64,000 nt of DNA from N074bin45 sp039587475 (GTDB lineage: Bacteria > Gemmatimonadota > Gemmatimonadetes > Gemmatimonadales > GWC2-71-9): NCBI GenBank assembly GCA_039587475.1, contig JBDHIK010000004.1, positions 1 to 64,000 of the forward strand, in the 5' to 3' direction. The position numbers and the translations under genes were made by a program. The stretch's first letter is position 1; each line of letters begins with the position of its first letter. Positions 7,865-15,776 of this stretch are shown piece by piece. The notes beneath the pieces are model-generated. The model was given only the letters and a program-made list of their open reading frames with translations. It was not told where the DNA came from and did not search any database.

Positions 7865-8316
7865 ACGCGAGGTGGGGCACGGTCCTGGTCGTCGTCGTGG
7901 TGTCGGGATGCGGATCGGGCGACGCGCCGGAGCCGCCCGCCACCGAGGGCGTCCGCTTGCGTGACGGCATCGTGGTCCAGCCGGTCACGGATGACGTGGC
8001 CGCCGGCTACGTGACCATCACCAATGACGCGGACCAGCCGGACACGCTCCTCGAGGTCATCACGCCGATCGCCGGGTCGGCAGAGGTGCATGCCTCGGTC
8101 GAAGAGGATGGCATGGTGCACATGCGCCACCATCCGAACCTGGTGGTGCCACCGCTGGGCGACGTCGATCTCGCCCCGGGCGGATTCCACCTGATGCTAC
8201 AGGCGTTGAACGCTCCGATCGCCGCAGGCGACACGGTGGAGATGACCTTCCGCTTCAGTGGGGCCGGTGCGGTGACCGCCCCGTTCCCGGTAGTGCGCTA
8301 CCAGGACCTTCCCTGA
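7861..8316 (+). CDS. PCu(A)C-type periplasmic copper chaperone (DUF461)
   Basis: A 151-aa lipoprotein (lipobox VSGC near residue 17). It has the PCu(A)C copper site: EVHAS with the first His, GMVHM with a Met, then APGGFHLML with the distal His and Met. The second residue after the first His is Ser, where many members have Met, so one of the usual four ligands may be missing or swapped. PCu(A)C proteins carry Cu(I) in the periplasm and deliver it to Sco or directly to cytochrome oxidase. The gene is coupled to SCO1 by an ATGA overlap and is followed by CtaG. Confidence 0.9.
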   Translation: MNARWGTVLVVVVVSGCGSGDAPEPPATEGVRLRDGIVVQPVTDDVAAGYVTITNDADQPDTLLEVITPIAGSAEVHASVEEDGMVHMRHHPNLVVPPLGDVDLAPGGFHLMLQALNAPIAAGDTVEMTFRFSGAGAVTAPFPVVRYQDLP

Positions 8317-8326
8317 CCGGATTCCA

Positions 8327-9175
8327 ATGATCAGCTGGTGGTGTGCCGCGACCGACGTGGCCTGGAGTTGGACCTGGAGGCCCTATCCCGGGGTGTGGCT
8401 GTTCGTGGCGGCACTGGTCGCAGGCTACACGGTGTTACTGGCGAGGGCCCGGCCGAGGCATGGCGACCCGGTCGCGACCCGATGGCAGCAGACCAGCTAT
8501 GGCGCCGGGGTGGTGCTCCTCTGGATTGCCTCCGACTGGCCGATCGGGACGCTGGGATCGGGGTACCTCCTCGGCGTGCATACGCTGCAATACGTTCTGT
8601 ATTCGCTCGTGGCGCCCCCGCTGCTCCTGTTGGGAGTGCCCCGAAGCCTCGTGGTTGGCCTGGCTTCGGACCATCCGCGGGCATGGCGCCTGTTGCGGGC
8701 CCTGGCCCATCCGCTGGTCGCGCTGCTGGTGTTCAACCTGGTGCTGTTCCTGTCGCACACTCCCGCCGTGATCGACGGGGTGCGACCGACCCAGTTGGGG
8801 TCGTTCGTCGTGGACATGGCCTGGCTCGCCGGGGGGCTGGTGCTGTGGTGGCCTGTCGTCGCCCCGGTGCCCGAGGTCAGCCGGCTGACCTACCCTTGGA
8901 AACTCGGCTACCTCTTCCTCAGCACCATCCCTCCCACGGTGCCCTCGGCCTTTTTGATCTTCTCCGACTTCCCCCTGTACGCGCTCTACGAGCTGGCCCC
9001 GCGCGTCAACGGCATCCCGGCAACACAGGACCAGTTGGTGGCGGGCATTGCCATGAAGATTCTGGGCGACGTCGTGGCCTGGACCGCCATTCTGATCGTG
9101 GCCATTCGGTGGACCAGGGCAGAGGCGGAGTTCCAGCGGAACGAAGAAGGCGCCAGCCCGGCGCCGGCCGGTTAG
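8327..9175 (+). CDS. ctaG: Cytochrome c oxidase assembly protein, caa3-type CtaG family
   Basis: A 282-aa polytopic membrane protein with about seven spans. It begins with a Trp-rich segment (MISWWCAATDVAWSWTW) and contains the conserved HTLQYVLYSLVAPPLLLLG stretch and SHTPAVID, as in the Bacillus CtaG/DUF1404 family. In Bacillus this protein is needed to assemble caa3 oxidase, probably for CuB or haem insertion. It lies ten bases after the PCu(A)C gene and completes a copper-delivery operon. No oxidase subunit genes are in the window. The 3' end overlaps the convergent TonB receptor gene by four bases. Confidence 0.9.
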   Translation: MISWWCAATDVAWSWTWRPYPGVWLFVAALVAGYTVLLARARPRHGDPVATRWQQTSYGAGVVLLWIASDWPIGTLGSGYLLGVHTLQYVLYSLVAPPLLLLGVPRSLVVGLASDHPRAWRLLRALAHPLVALLVFNLVLFLSHTPAVIDGVRPTQLGSFVVDMAWLAGGLVLWWPVVAPVPEVSRLTYPWKLGYLFLSTIPPTVPSAFLIFSDFPLYALYELAPRVNGIPATQDQLVAGIAMKILGDVVAWTAILIVAIRWTRAEAEFQRNEEGASPAPAG

Positions 9176-11955
9176 AAGAGAAACTCGAATCCCAGGCGCA
9201 CGATGCGTGGGGGGCCGTAGATGAACACCGGCTGGTTGAAGTCGGTGGCGGCTTGCAGGTACAGCGGCAACAGTTCCGCCTGCCCCTCGATGAGACCGTT
9301 GCCGTCGACATCGGCCCATGACCGGTACCGGGGCGATTCGTAGGGGATGGGTGAAGGGTCGCGCTGGTAGGCCTCCGTGGCCTGGTCGGTGAGGCCGTCC
9401 GGGTCGAGGAACGGGGTCCCGGTATCCCGGCGCACCGCAATGATGTTCTCGGTGTTCAGCAGGTTGCGGATGTCGAGGTAGATGCCGGCCCACTGTCCCC
9501 CGATCCGGAACATGCGTCGCAGCAGCAGGTCGACCGTCGATTGGCTGGGGAGGCGTGAGTCGTTGGGCCGGCCCACCAGCGAGTCGCCCGCGGTGTTGGT
9601 TCTGGAATAGGGGAGTCCGGACTGATAGCGGTAGACGGCCGAACCCTGCCAGTCGGCCAGGAGGTCGATGCCAAGCAGCATGGGGCCGACCGTTTGGGGC
9701 GTCTGGCCGCGCGCGATCAGGGTCAGGGCGTGACGCCGGTCGAAGTCCAGAGGGTACTCGACCCGGGCGGGAATGATCGTGTCCCCGGCCGCGTCGATAC
9801 TGGGCCAGCGCAATCGCAGGAACGGGCTGGTGGAGGTGGCGGTCGCTTTCTGGAGCGTATAGGCCACGCTGGCCCCCCAGTTACGGGCGAACTCTCGCTC
9901 CACGATGACTTCCACCCCCTTCACGTTGCCGAAATCCGCGTTGCCGAAGATCGACGAGTCGGGATCGATGCCGAGTGGGACCGAGGAGACGAGGCCGTCC
10001 AGCTGTTTGACGAAGCCGTTGAGGGTCACGGCGACCAGCGGTACCGGGCGGGCCCGAATACTGCCTTCGAACATGGTCGCTTTCTCGAATCCCAGGTTCG
10101 GATTGCCGCGGCGAAACCGGCCGGTCCGGGTGGTGTCGTCGAACGCCGCATCCGCCAGGAACTGAAAGTCCGGCGCCTGATGGAACACACCGTAGTTCCC
10201 GACCACGGTGATCGGTCCCAGGGCGGTGGAGAACCCGAACCGTGGACTGATGGTGCTCTGGGCCTTGATGCGTTCGTCGGCAAAGCTGGCGCCCGGGTCG
10301 AACAGGTCCCAGCGGAGCCCCAGGGTAAAGGCCATCTCCAACAACCGGGTGCTCCCCTCCAGGTAGGCGGCTGCCTGTGTCGGGGAAAAATCCGAGGCGG
10401 TCGCGGGAGGCACCGAGTCGCCCACCGGAAGGAAGCCGGACACCCGTTGGAACGTCTGGACCTGTTGGCTCAGGTACATGGCGCCGGCATACACATCCGA
10501 GGTGTTGCCCACCCCGATGGTGGCGTCCACCTGGTTGCGCCACTCCCGGTAATGGTTCCAGCCAATGCTGCCCTCCGATCCTCCTCCCAGGAAGAACGCC
10601 GGCACACCCCACGGGGAACGGTCCGAGTACCTCGGCAGGACGAATCCCGGTACCACGGAGGCCGCGGCCACCGTGTCCTGCCGTTTTGCCAGCTCCTCAC
10701 CCACGAACCGGAACCGATCCGCGGTGAAGGCGCCGGCCTCATAGCGTACCGGCTCGGTCAGGGTGCCGCGCGTGAAGTCCCGTTCGTACCACGACGTCCG
10801 AAAGTCCATCACCAGTGGGGTCCCTGACGAGGGGCCGTTGACGAACTGGAAGCTTCCCGTCACCAGGTCACCGACCAGGCGCCGGGCTGGAGACAGTTCC
10901 GGCTCGTACTTGTACACGGGATCGAACAGCAAGCGCTGCTCCACGGAGTGGGCCCCGAACACCCGGGCGGTGTTGCGGCTCCCGACGGGGATCCGGAGCT
11001 TGCCCACGACGTTCCATCGCTCGGAGCTGTTGTGTGGCAACAGATACGGTTGCGTGGATCGGGGATCACGCGGCTCCGTCGGCGCCGGGGCGTTCACGGG
11101 GTCGGCGTCGATCTTGCCATCGAGTTCCAGCGCCCCGGCGAAGGTCACCCCGCCGCCCACCGGACCGTCGGCTTGGATGAGCAGCCGGTCGAGCCCCTTG
11201 TCCGCCGACCCGCCGAACGGGCGATCGGTCTCGTAGGCGGTCCGGCCCTGCCACCGCTCTCCGCCGTCCTTGGTGACGACGTTCACCAGGCCGGATATGG
11301 TCTGCCCGTAGCGCGCCGAGAATCCACTGGTGGTGAGTGAGGCCTCCGTCAGCATGTCGGGTGGCAGCTGCAGGCCCAGGGCGCCGGTGGAAGCGTCGAG
11401 CTGATTCTTCAGGCCCAGGCCGTCGACCAGGAATGCCTGCTGTCCGACCCGCCCGCCACGGTAGCTCTCGCCGACGACGCCGGCCTGCAACTGCAGCGCT
11501 TCGGCCAGGTCGTTCACCGGAAGTTCTCTCAGGTCCGCTGCCGTGATGCGTTGCTCGGATTGCATTGCCATCGGGTCCAGCACGGGATCATGGACCGCCG
11601 TGACGACGATGCTGTCCACCTCCACCGCCAGGGCCTGCAGCGAGACTTCGATCACCACGGTCTCCCCGCCTCGTACCAGGATGCTGTCCCGGCGGGCCGG
11701 CTGGTAACCGATGTGGCGGATTTCGAGTGAGTGCCAGCCGCTTCGGAGTTCGCGGATCCGGTAGCGCCCCTGGCCGTCGGTGACGTCACCGCGGCGGCCC
11801 TCGTCGATGAGAACCTGCACCCCGGAGAGAGGGGCTCCGCTGAGCGCGTCCTGAACCGTTCCGGAGATGTTGCCGGATTCCTGTGACAGGGCCGTCGAAG
11901 CCTGGGTCAGCAGCATCGCCCCGAGGAGTACCTGAACCCGATGGGCGCGGTTCAT
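9172..11955 (-). CDS. TonB-dependent outer-membrane receptor with carboxypeptidase-regulatory-like domain
   Basis: The protein is 927 aa. Order of parts: signal peptide (MNRAHRVQVLLGAMLLTQAS), a beta-sandwich CarboxypepD_reg-like domain at about residues 28-110 (GTVQDALSGAPLSGVQVLI, then HIGYQPARR), a plug at about 130-220 (AMQSEQRITAADLRELPV; VNVVTKDGG), then a 22-strand-type barrel ending RLGFEFLF. The terminal Phe is the usual outer-membrane assembly signal. No extra N-terminal signalling domain is present. The ATG at 11955 overlaps the TGA of the upstream lipoprotein gene (ATGA), which fixes the start and shows coupling. It probably imports a large nutrient, such as a peptide, glycan or metal complex. 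The ligand is unknown; the neighbouring lipoproteins may help capture it. Confidence 0.92.
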   Translation of the reverse strand: MNRAHRVQVLLGAMLLTQASTALSQESGNISGTVQDALSGAPLSGVQVLIDEGRRGDVTDGQGRYRIRELRSGWHSLEIRHIGYQPARRDSILVRGGETVVIEVSLQALAVEVDSIVVTAVHDPVLDPMAMQSEQRITAADLRELPVNDLAEALQLQAGVVGESYRGGRVGQQAFLVDGLGLKNQLDASTGALGLQLPPDMLTEASLTTSGFSARYGQTISGLVNVVTKDGGERWQGRTAYETDRPFGGSADKGLDRLLIQADGPVGGGVTFAGALELDGKIDADPVNAPAPTEPRDPRSTQPYLLPHNSSERWNVVGKLRIPVGSRNTARVFGAHSVEQRLLFDPVYKYEPELSPARRLVGDLVTGSFQFVNGPSSGTPLVMDFRTSWYERDFTRGTLTEPVRYEAGAFTADRFRFVGEELAKRQDTVAAASVVPGFVLPRYSDRSPWGVPAFFLGGGSEGSIGWNHYREWRNQVDATIGVGNTSDVYAGAMYLSQQVQTFQRVSGFLPVGDSVPPATASDFSPTQAAAYLEGSTRLLEMAFTLGLRWDLFDPGASFADERIKAQSTISPRFGFSTALGPITVVGNYGVFHQAPDFQFLADAAFDDTTRTGRFRRGNPNLGFEKATMFEGSIRARPVPLVAVTLNGFVKQLDGLVSSVPLGIDPDSSIFGNADFGNVKGVEVIVEREFARNWGASVAYTLQKATATSTSPFLRLRWPSIDAAGDTIIPARVEYPLDFDRRHALTLIARGQTPQTVGPMLLGIDLLADWQGSAVYRYQSGLPYSRTNTAGDSLVGRPNDSRLPSQSTVDLLLRRMFRIGGQWAGIYLDIRNLLNTENIIAVRRDTGTPFLDPDGLTDQATEAYQRDPSPIPYESPRYRSWADVDGNGLIEGQAELLPLYLQAATDFNQPVFIYGPPRIVRLGFEFLF

Positions 11956-12920
11956 GGCTCGGACGCCTCGAACAGCCACAGGTCACCGCCGCCACCGACG
12001 ACCACGGCGCCGGTGAGGGACAGGGCAGGATTTCCCAGTGGCGGCGTACCGCCGTCTCCCACCATGGTGTCGCTGGTCCCGAGCAGCAGGTCGACGACGA
12101 TGACCGACGTCCCCGCAGTGGTGGCCAGGCGGTGGTCGCGGATGGAGATATGGCCCGGCACACCCGGTGAAAAATCATGGAGCACCGTCGGGGTCCCACC
12201 GGAGAGGGCCTGTTGATAGACCCGGCCGTCGCTCCGCCGGGTAAACGCGACGGAGTCGACGGCAGTGCTTGCCGCCAGGGAGCGGGCCGATCGGGTTCCT
12301 GGCACCACCATGGCGGTCACGGTCGGCGCCAGGTCCACGGCGACGATGATGCGGTCCCGTGACGTGGTGTTGGTGATCCCGAAAGCCCCGAGGTAGGCGA
12401 GGCGGTTCTCCCCCAACCATTGGAGCATGAGGATGCTGTCGATCCTCGTACCGTCGATGGTCATCGGCAAGGGATGGACCACGGTGTACCCCTGCGGGTC
12501 GGCCAGCGTGGCGACCCGGAGGTGCGCGTGGTTGGGGACTCGACGTCCCGGTGTTGCCTGGGTGTAACCGTAGGCGAGTCGACCGGCTTGGGAAACCGCC
12601 GACGGTCCATAATGCTCCGTCGAATCGACTTGGCCCGGACTCCGGTTGCAGATCTCGGATCGACGGGCCCCGCCGTGTGCCGGCATCAGGGCGAGGCAGC
12701 GGTCGTGGTGGTGGACCGCGCTCTTCTCGAAGGAATACAGCGTGGCGGAACCGTCCGGCAGCCAGCTGGCGTGGAGGTCGACCCAGGGGTTGTAGGTCAG
12801 TCTCGCGGGTACGCCCGGCTCTTTGGGTACCGCGGCGTCATTGGGCCCGCTGACGGAGGGTTCACCATGGGTGCACGCGGTCGCCAGCAGCCCGCAGGCG
12901 ATCAGGAGGCGTGTCGACAC
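11952..12920 (-). CDS. Beta-propeller-like lipoprotein (PD40/TolB-type repeats), copy 2
   Basis: Starting at GTG 12920, the 322-aa product has a lipoprotein signal (MSTRLLIACGLLATAC) and begins THGEPS. This matches the signal and mature start of the neighbouring paralogue (AACSHAEPFG). It shares the whole arrangement with that gene: NPWVDLHASWLPDGSATLYSF versus NPFQDLYPVWSPDGS, then DSTEHYGPSAVS and later DGRVYQQ. The WSPDG-like segments are typical of WD40-like TolB repeats. The same frame is open up to an ATG at 13097 that overlaps the upstream stop (ATGA), so a longer start with a different hydrophobic leader (VLLLVVAWTHAG) is possible. I prefer 12920 on paralogy alone, because neither start has a clear ribosome site. 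It is coupled to the TonB receptor downstream. Confidence 0.7.
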   Translation of the reverse strand: MSTRLLIACGLLATACTHGEPSVSGPNDAAVPKEPGVPARLTYNPWVDLHASWLPDGSATLYSFEKSAVHHHDRCLALMPAHGGARRSEICNRSPGQVDSTEHYGPSAVSQAGRLAYGYTQATPGRRVPNHAHLRVATLADPQGYTVVHPLPMTIDGTRIDSILMLQWLGENRLAYLGAFGITNTTSRDRIIVAVDLAPTVTAMVVPGTRSARSLAASTAVDSVAFTRRSDGRVYQQALSGGTPTVLHDFSPGVPGHISIRDHRLATTAGTSVIVVDLLLGTSDTMVGDGGTPPLGNPALSLTGAVVVGGGGDLWLFEASEP

Positions 12921-13093
12921 GGAACCACGAGTCCGGACATTCGGAGCCTCACGGTAGAGATCGAGCGGGGGCAATCCCGAGTCCTGCGGTCGGCCACCTC
13001 GGATCGGGGATGCTACTGAACAGGACGTCCCGGCGTGCGTCCAAGCCACAACCAGAAGAAGGACGTCGCGGCGCCCGACCCCCGGGGTCTCTC

Positions 13094-14215
13094 TCATGGC
13101 CCGGGTGGGGAAAACAGGAGCAGGTCCGCGAGGGTGCTGATTACGGTGATGGTATCTGTCGTGGGGTTCTGCGGTGTTGGGGGGATGATGGTGGTGGTGA
13201 CCCGGTAGCCCTCCACCGCAATCGTGCCCTCAGGGGCCAACGCGGGCCGCCGATAGAAGAAGGCGGCCGCAGGCGGCAGTGCCGAGACGGTGCCGTTCGC
13301 CAGATCCACCTGGTAGAGCGGGCCACCCTGATCCTGCTGTCGGGTGCCCAGTACCGGATCGACCGAGAAGGTCACTTCACCACCCACCACGGCCAGCAGC
13401 CGATTCCCTCGCTGTACAGCGTCCCGGACGATACCCAGCGGGCCGAAATCGTGGAGCGTCGTCACGACGCCCGTGGTGAGTCCCTGCTGATACACGCGTG
13501 AATCGCCAGCGAGGGTGTAAATGATACTCTCGCTACTCTCGGCGCCGGCCACGGAGGTGGCGTTGAGAGTCCCTGGCACGATGGCCGGAGCGACGCCGCC
13601 AGCCAGATCGACCAAGATCACGGCCAGGCCGTCGACCAGAGTGTCTCGCGGTGTCCCGGAGTACTGGATCTTGAGCGCCAGGTAAACCAGGCGCGTCTCA
13701 CTCAGCCACTGGAGGGCCCCGATGCCGTCGACCGTGGTGCCCTGGACGTTCGTCGGGAGGGTGGTCACCACCTGATAGTCGTGCGGATGCGCCAGGGTGG
13801 CGACCCTGAGCTCCTCGGCGTCAGGGTTCTCTCGTCCGGGGATGGACTGGGCATAGCGATAGGCGAGGCGTCCCGCCGGCGAGATGGCACTGGGACCGTA
13901 CGCCTCGGTGGAATCGAGGTGTCCGGCGCTGGTGTTGCAGGCCTGGCCCAGACGTGTCCCGCCGCCGGCCGGAAGCAGGCCCAGGCATCGATCCCGGTTC
14001 TGCGCATCACTGGATTCGAAGGTGTAGAGGATGGTGCTGCCGTCTGGGGACCAGACGGGGTAGAGGTCCTGGAACGGATTCCTGGTAAGGGTGGCCGGAT
14101 TGCCGGGCACCGGTGGTGTGTCGAGCCGTTCAGGCTCGGTGCCGAACGGCTCCGCGTGGGAGCAGGCGGCGACGAAAAGGGCCGTCAGGATGGTGCCGGT
14201 TGCGACTGGGCGCAT
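13094..14215 (-). CDS. Beta-propeller-like lipoprotein (PD40/TolB-type repeats), copy 1
   Basis: A 373-aa lipoprotein from ATG 14215: MRPVATGTILTALFVAAC, with a good lipobox (VAAC, Cys18). The mature protein has one clear WD40-like PD40 repeat (PVWSPDGSTILYTFESSD) and weaker repeats (SPAGRLAYRY; ALAPEGTIAVEG) spread along it, which suggests a 5-7 bladed propeller. It is a paralogue of the next gene in the operon. ATG 14257 (MNGRRSNSRHRP) is an alternative start. It is first in a three-gene coupled unit: lipoprotein, lipoprotein, TonB receptor. A surface or periplasmic binding role next to the receptor is an inference; no enzyme motif is visible. Confidence 0.75.
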   Translation of the reverse strand: MRPVATGTILTALFVAACSHAEPFGTEPERLDTPPVPGNPATLTRNPFQDLYPVWSPDGSTILYTFESSDAQNRDRCLGLLPAGGGTRLGQACNTSAGHLDSTEAYGPSAISPAGRLAYRYAQSIPGRENPDAEELRVATLAHPHDYQVVTTLPTNVQGTTVDGIGALQWLSETRLVYLALKIQYSGTPRDTLVDGLAVILVDLAGGVAPAIVPGTLNATSVAGAESSESIIYTLAGDSRVYQQGLTTGVVTTLHDFGPLGIVRDAVQRGNRLLAVVGGEVTFSVDPVLGTRQQDQGGPLYQVDLANGTVSALPPAAAFFYRRPALAPEGTIAVEGYRVTTTIIPPTPQNPTTDTITVISTLADLLLFSPPGP

Positions 14216-14304
14216 AGGGAAGGGCCGATGGCGGGAGTTCGACCGTCTACCGTTCATGTTTCGCTTAAGTGACGTTCGGCCGCGCCGGCGCCCCACAACC
14301 GAGT

Positions 14305-15663
14305 TCAGGGCTGGGCGCCCGGGAACACGACGACGCTTTCGTTGCCCATGGGCCCGACAGCGGCCACCCCGAACAGGTAGTTGTCGATCACGATGTTCTC
14401 GAGGATGACCGCGGTGGTGTCGCCGACCCAGCGCTCAAACTGCCACTGCGGGGCGGTGGTTTCTCGCCAGAACACACGGTAGCCCCCGCCGTCTGGAAGC
14501 CCGCTCCGGCTCCAACGCAACGTGGTGGACGGCCGCACGGCGCCACCGATGGTGACCGAGTCCGGGGGCGGCGGCGCCCACGCCAGTGAGGCCATGGCCG
14601 CGACATTGACGGCCACGATGCGAGCGGCATACCGGGCGTCCACGCCTTCGGGCACGTCGCCGTAGGCGATGCCGTCTTCTATCCTCAGGTCCTGGTGCTG
14701 TCTGGTGTAATTCTCGTGCATCTCCGTCAGGCGCACGGCCGGAAACCCGAGGTCGTTGAAGCGCCGGTGGTCTCCGCCCCGGCCGAAGCGATCGAGGCGG
14801 TAGATCATGACCGCGTCGATGCCCGGGACGTAGCGATCGGTAATGCGATCCACGTAGCGCGCCACCTGGCGCGAGATGCCGTCGACCTCGCCGCCCCGAA
14901 AGCGCCGGCGCCGTCGCTGCTCGTCGGTTTCGTTGGCTGGGGTTGGCTCCGAGAAGACCCGGAACCGGGTGTTCTCGATCAGGCCGTCCAGGCCCTCGAT
15001 GTTGCCGATGATATCGTTGTTGAGCACCGCTTCGACGATCCAGCCCTCACGCTGGGCACGTTCGGCCAGCTGGCGACCGCCATGCAGGCCCTGTTCCTCG
15101 CCAGCCAGCGCGGCGTAGACCAGTGTCTTGCCGAAGCGATGGCGCGACAGGATCCGAGCCGCCTCCAGCGTGGCCGCCGTGCCGCTGGCGTCGTCGTTGG
15201 CGCCGGGGGCGTCACTGGTCGCATCCATCGGATCGGAGACCCGAGAATCGTAGTGGCCGGTGATGAGGACATAGCGCTCGGGATGGGTGTGACCGCGCTG
15301 GATGGCGACCACGTTCACCAATCCCACATCGACAGGGACGCGGGTTCCCTCTTCCCCGACGATGAGGCCCTCGTCGAAGAAGACCTCGAGGCAGCCCCCG
15401 CAGTCCCGACCGATCCGGTCGAATTCGGCTTTGAGCCAGCGCCGGGCCGCCCCGATGCCACGGGTCATCGAGACGGTATCGGAGAGTGTGTGCCGTGTCC
15501 CGAAGGCGGCCAGCTGACGGATGTCGCGCTCGATGCGATCGGCGGAGACCATGGGCACCAGCGCGCGCACGCGGAGATCCTCCGCGGCCGGAGGCCGGGT
15601 CTGTGAATGCACGGTGCCGGGTATGGTCAGTACCATCAGCAAGGCCAAACGGCGGAAACGCAT
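14305..15663 (-). CDS. M28 family zinc aminopeptidase with C-terminal beta-sandwich domain
   Basis: The product is 452 aa with a cleavable signal peptide (MRFRRLALLMVLTIPGTVHS). The M28 core has all expected zinc and catalytic positions: GHYDS (His137), PGANDDASG (Asp157), the general base pair in AGEEQG (Glu189, Glu190), and NNDIIGN (Asp217). A later His-containing motif (EMHENYTRQHQDL) closes the site. After about residue 360 a fibronectin-like sandwich follows (TLRWSRSGLPDGGGYRVFW). Secreted or periplasmic enzymes of this type remove N-terminal residues from peptides. It is divergent from the multicopper oxidase gene and has its own candidate promoter at 15697-15725. Confidence 0.92.
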   Translation of the reverse strand: MRFRRLALLMVLTIPGTVHSQTRPPAAEDLRVRALVPMVSADRIERDIRQLAAFGTRHTLSDTVSMTRGIGAARRWLKAEFDRIGRDCGGCLEVFFDEGLIVGEEGTRVPVDVGLVNVVAIQRGHTHPERYVLITGHYDSRVSDPMDATSDAPGANDDASGTAATLEAARILSRHRFGKTLVYAALAGEEQGLHGGRQLAERAQREGWIVEAVLNNDIIGNIEGLDGLIENTRFRVFSEPTPANETDEQRRRRRFRGGEVDGISRQVARYVDRITDRYVPGIDAVMIYRLDRFGRGGDHRRFNDLGFPAVRLTEMHENYTRQHQDLRIEDGIAYGDVPEGVDARYAARIVAVNVAAMASLAWAPPPPDSVTIGGAVRPSTTLRWSRSGLPDGGGYRVFWRETTAPQWQFERWVGDTTAVILENIVIDNYLFGVAAVGPMGNESVVVFPGAQP

Positions 15664-15696
15664 GGGTGTTGTCCGAGTGCAGGAGCTGATGTGAGG

Positions 15697-15725
15697 GAGT
15701 TATCTCCATCGGGGGGCTGTGGCAA
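15697..15725 (-). promoter_or_regulatory. Candidate promoter for the M28 peptidase gene
   Basis: On the minus strand, TTGCCA (15725-15720), 17 nt, then TAACTC (15702-15697), 34 bases before the ATG at 15663. Confidence 0.4.
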
Positions 15726-15776
15726 GATGAGGCGCCGGTGTAGCTTCGACCCTCGGACAGCGAAACGGTGGACGGC

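Noticed and set aside
12921..13097. N-terminal extension of the second propeller lipoprotein up to the ATGA at 13097
   Set aside because: It would bury the lipoprotein signal that matches the paralogue. Kept as an alternative only, since the ATGA overlap is suggestive.
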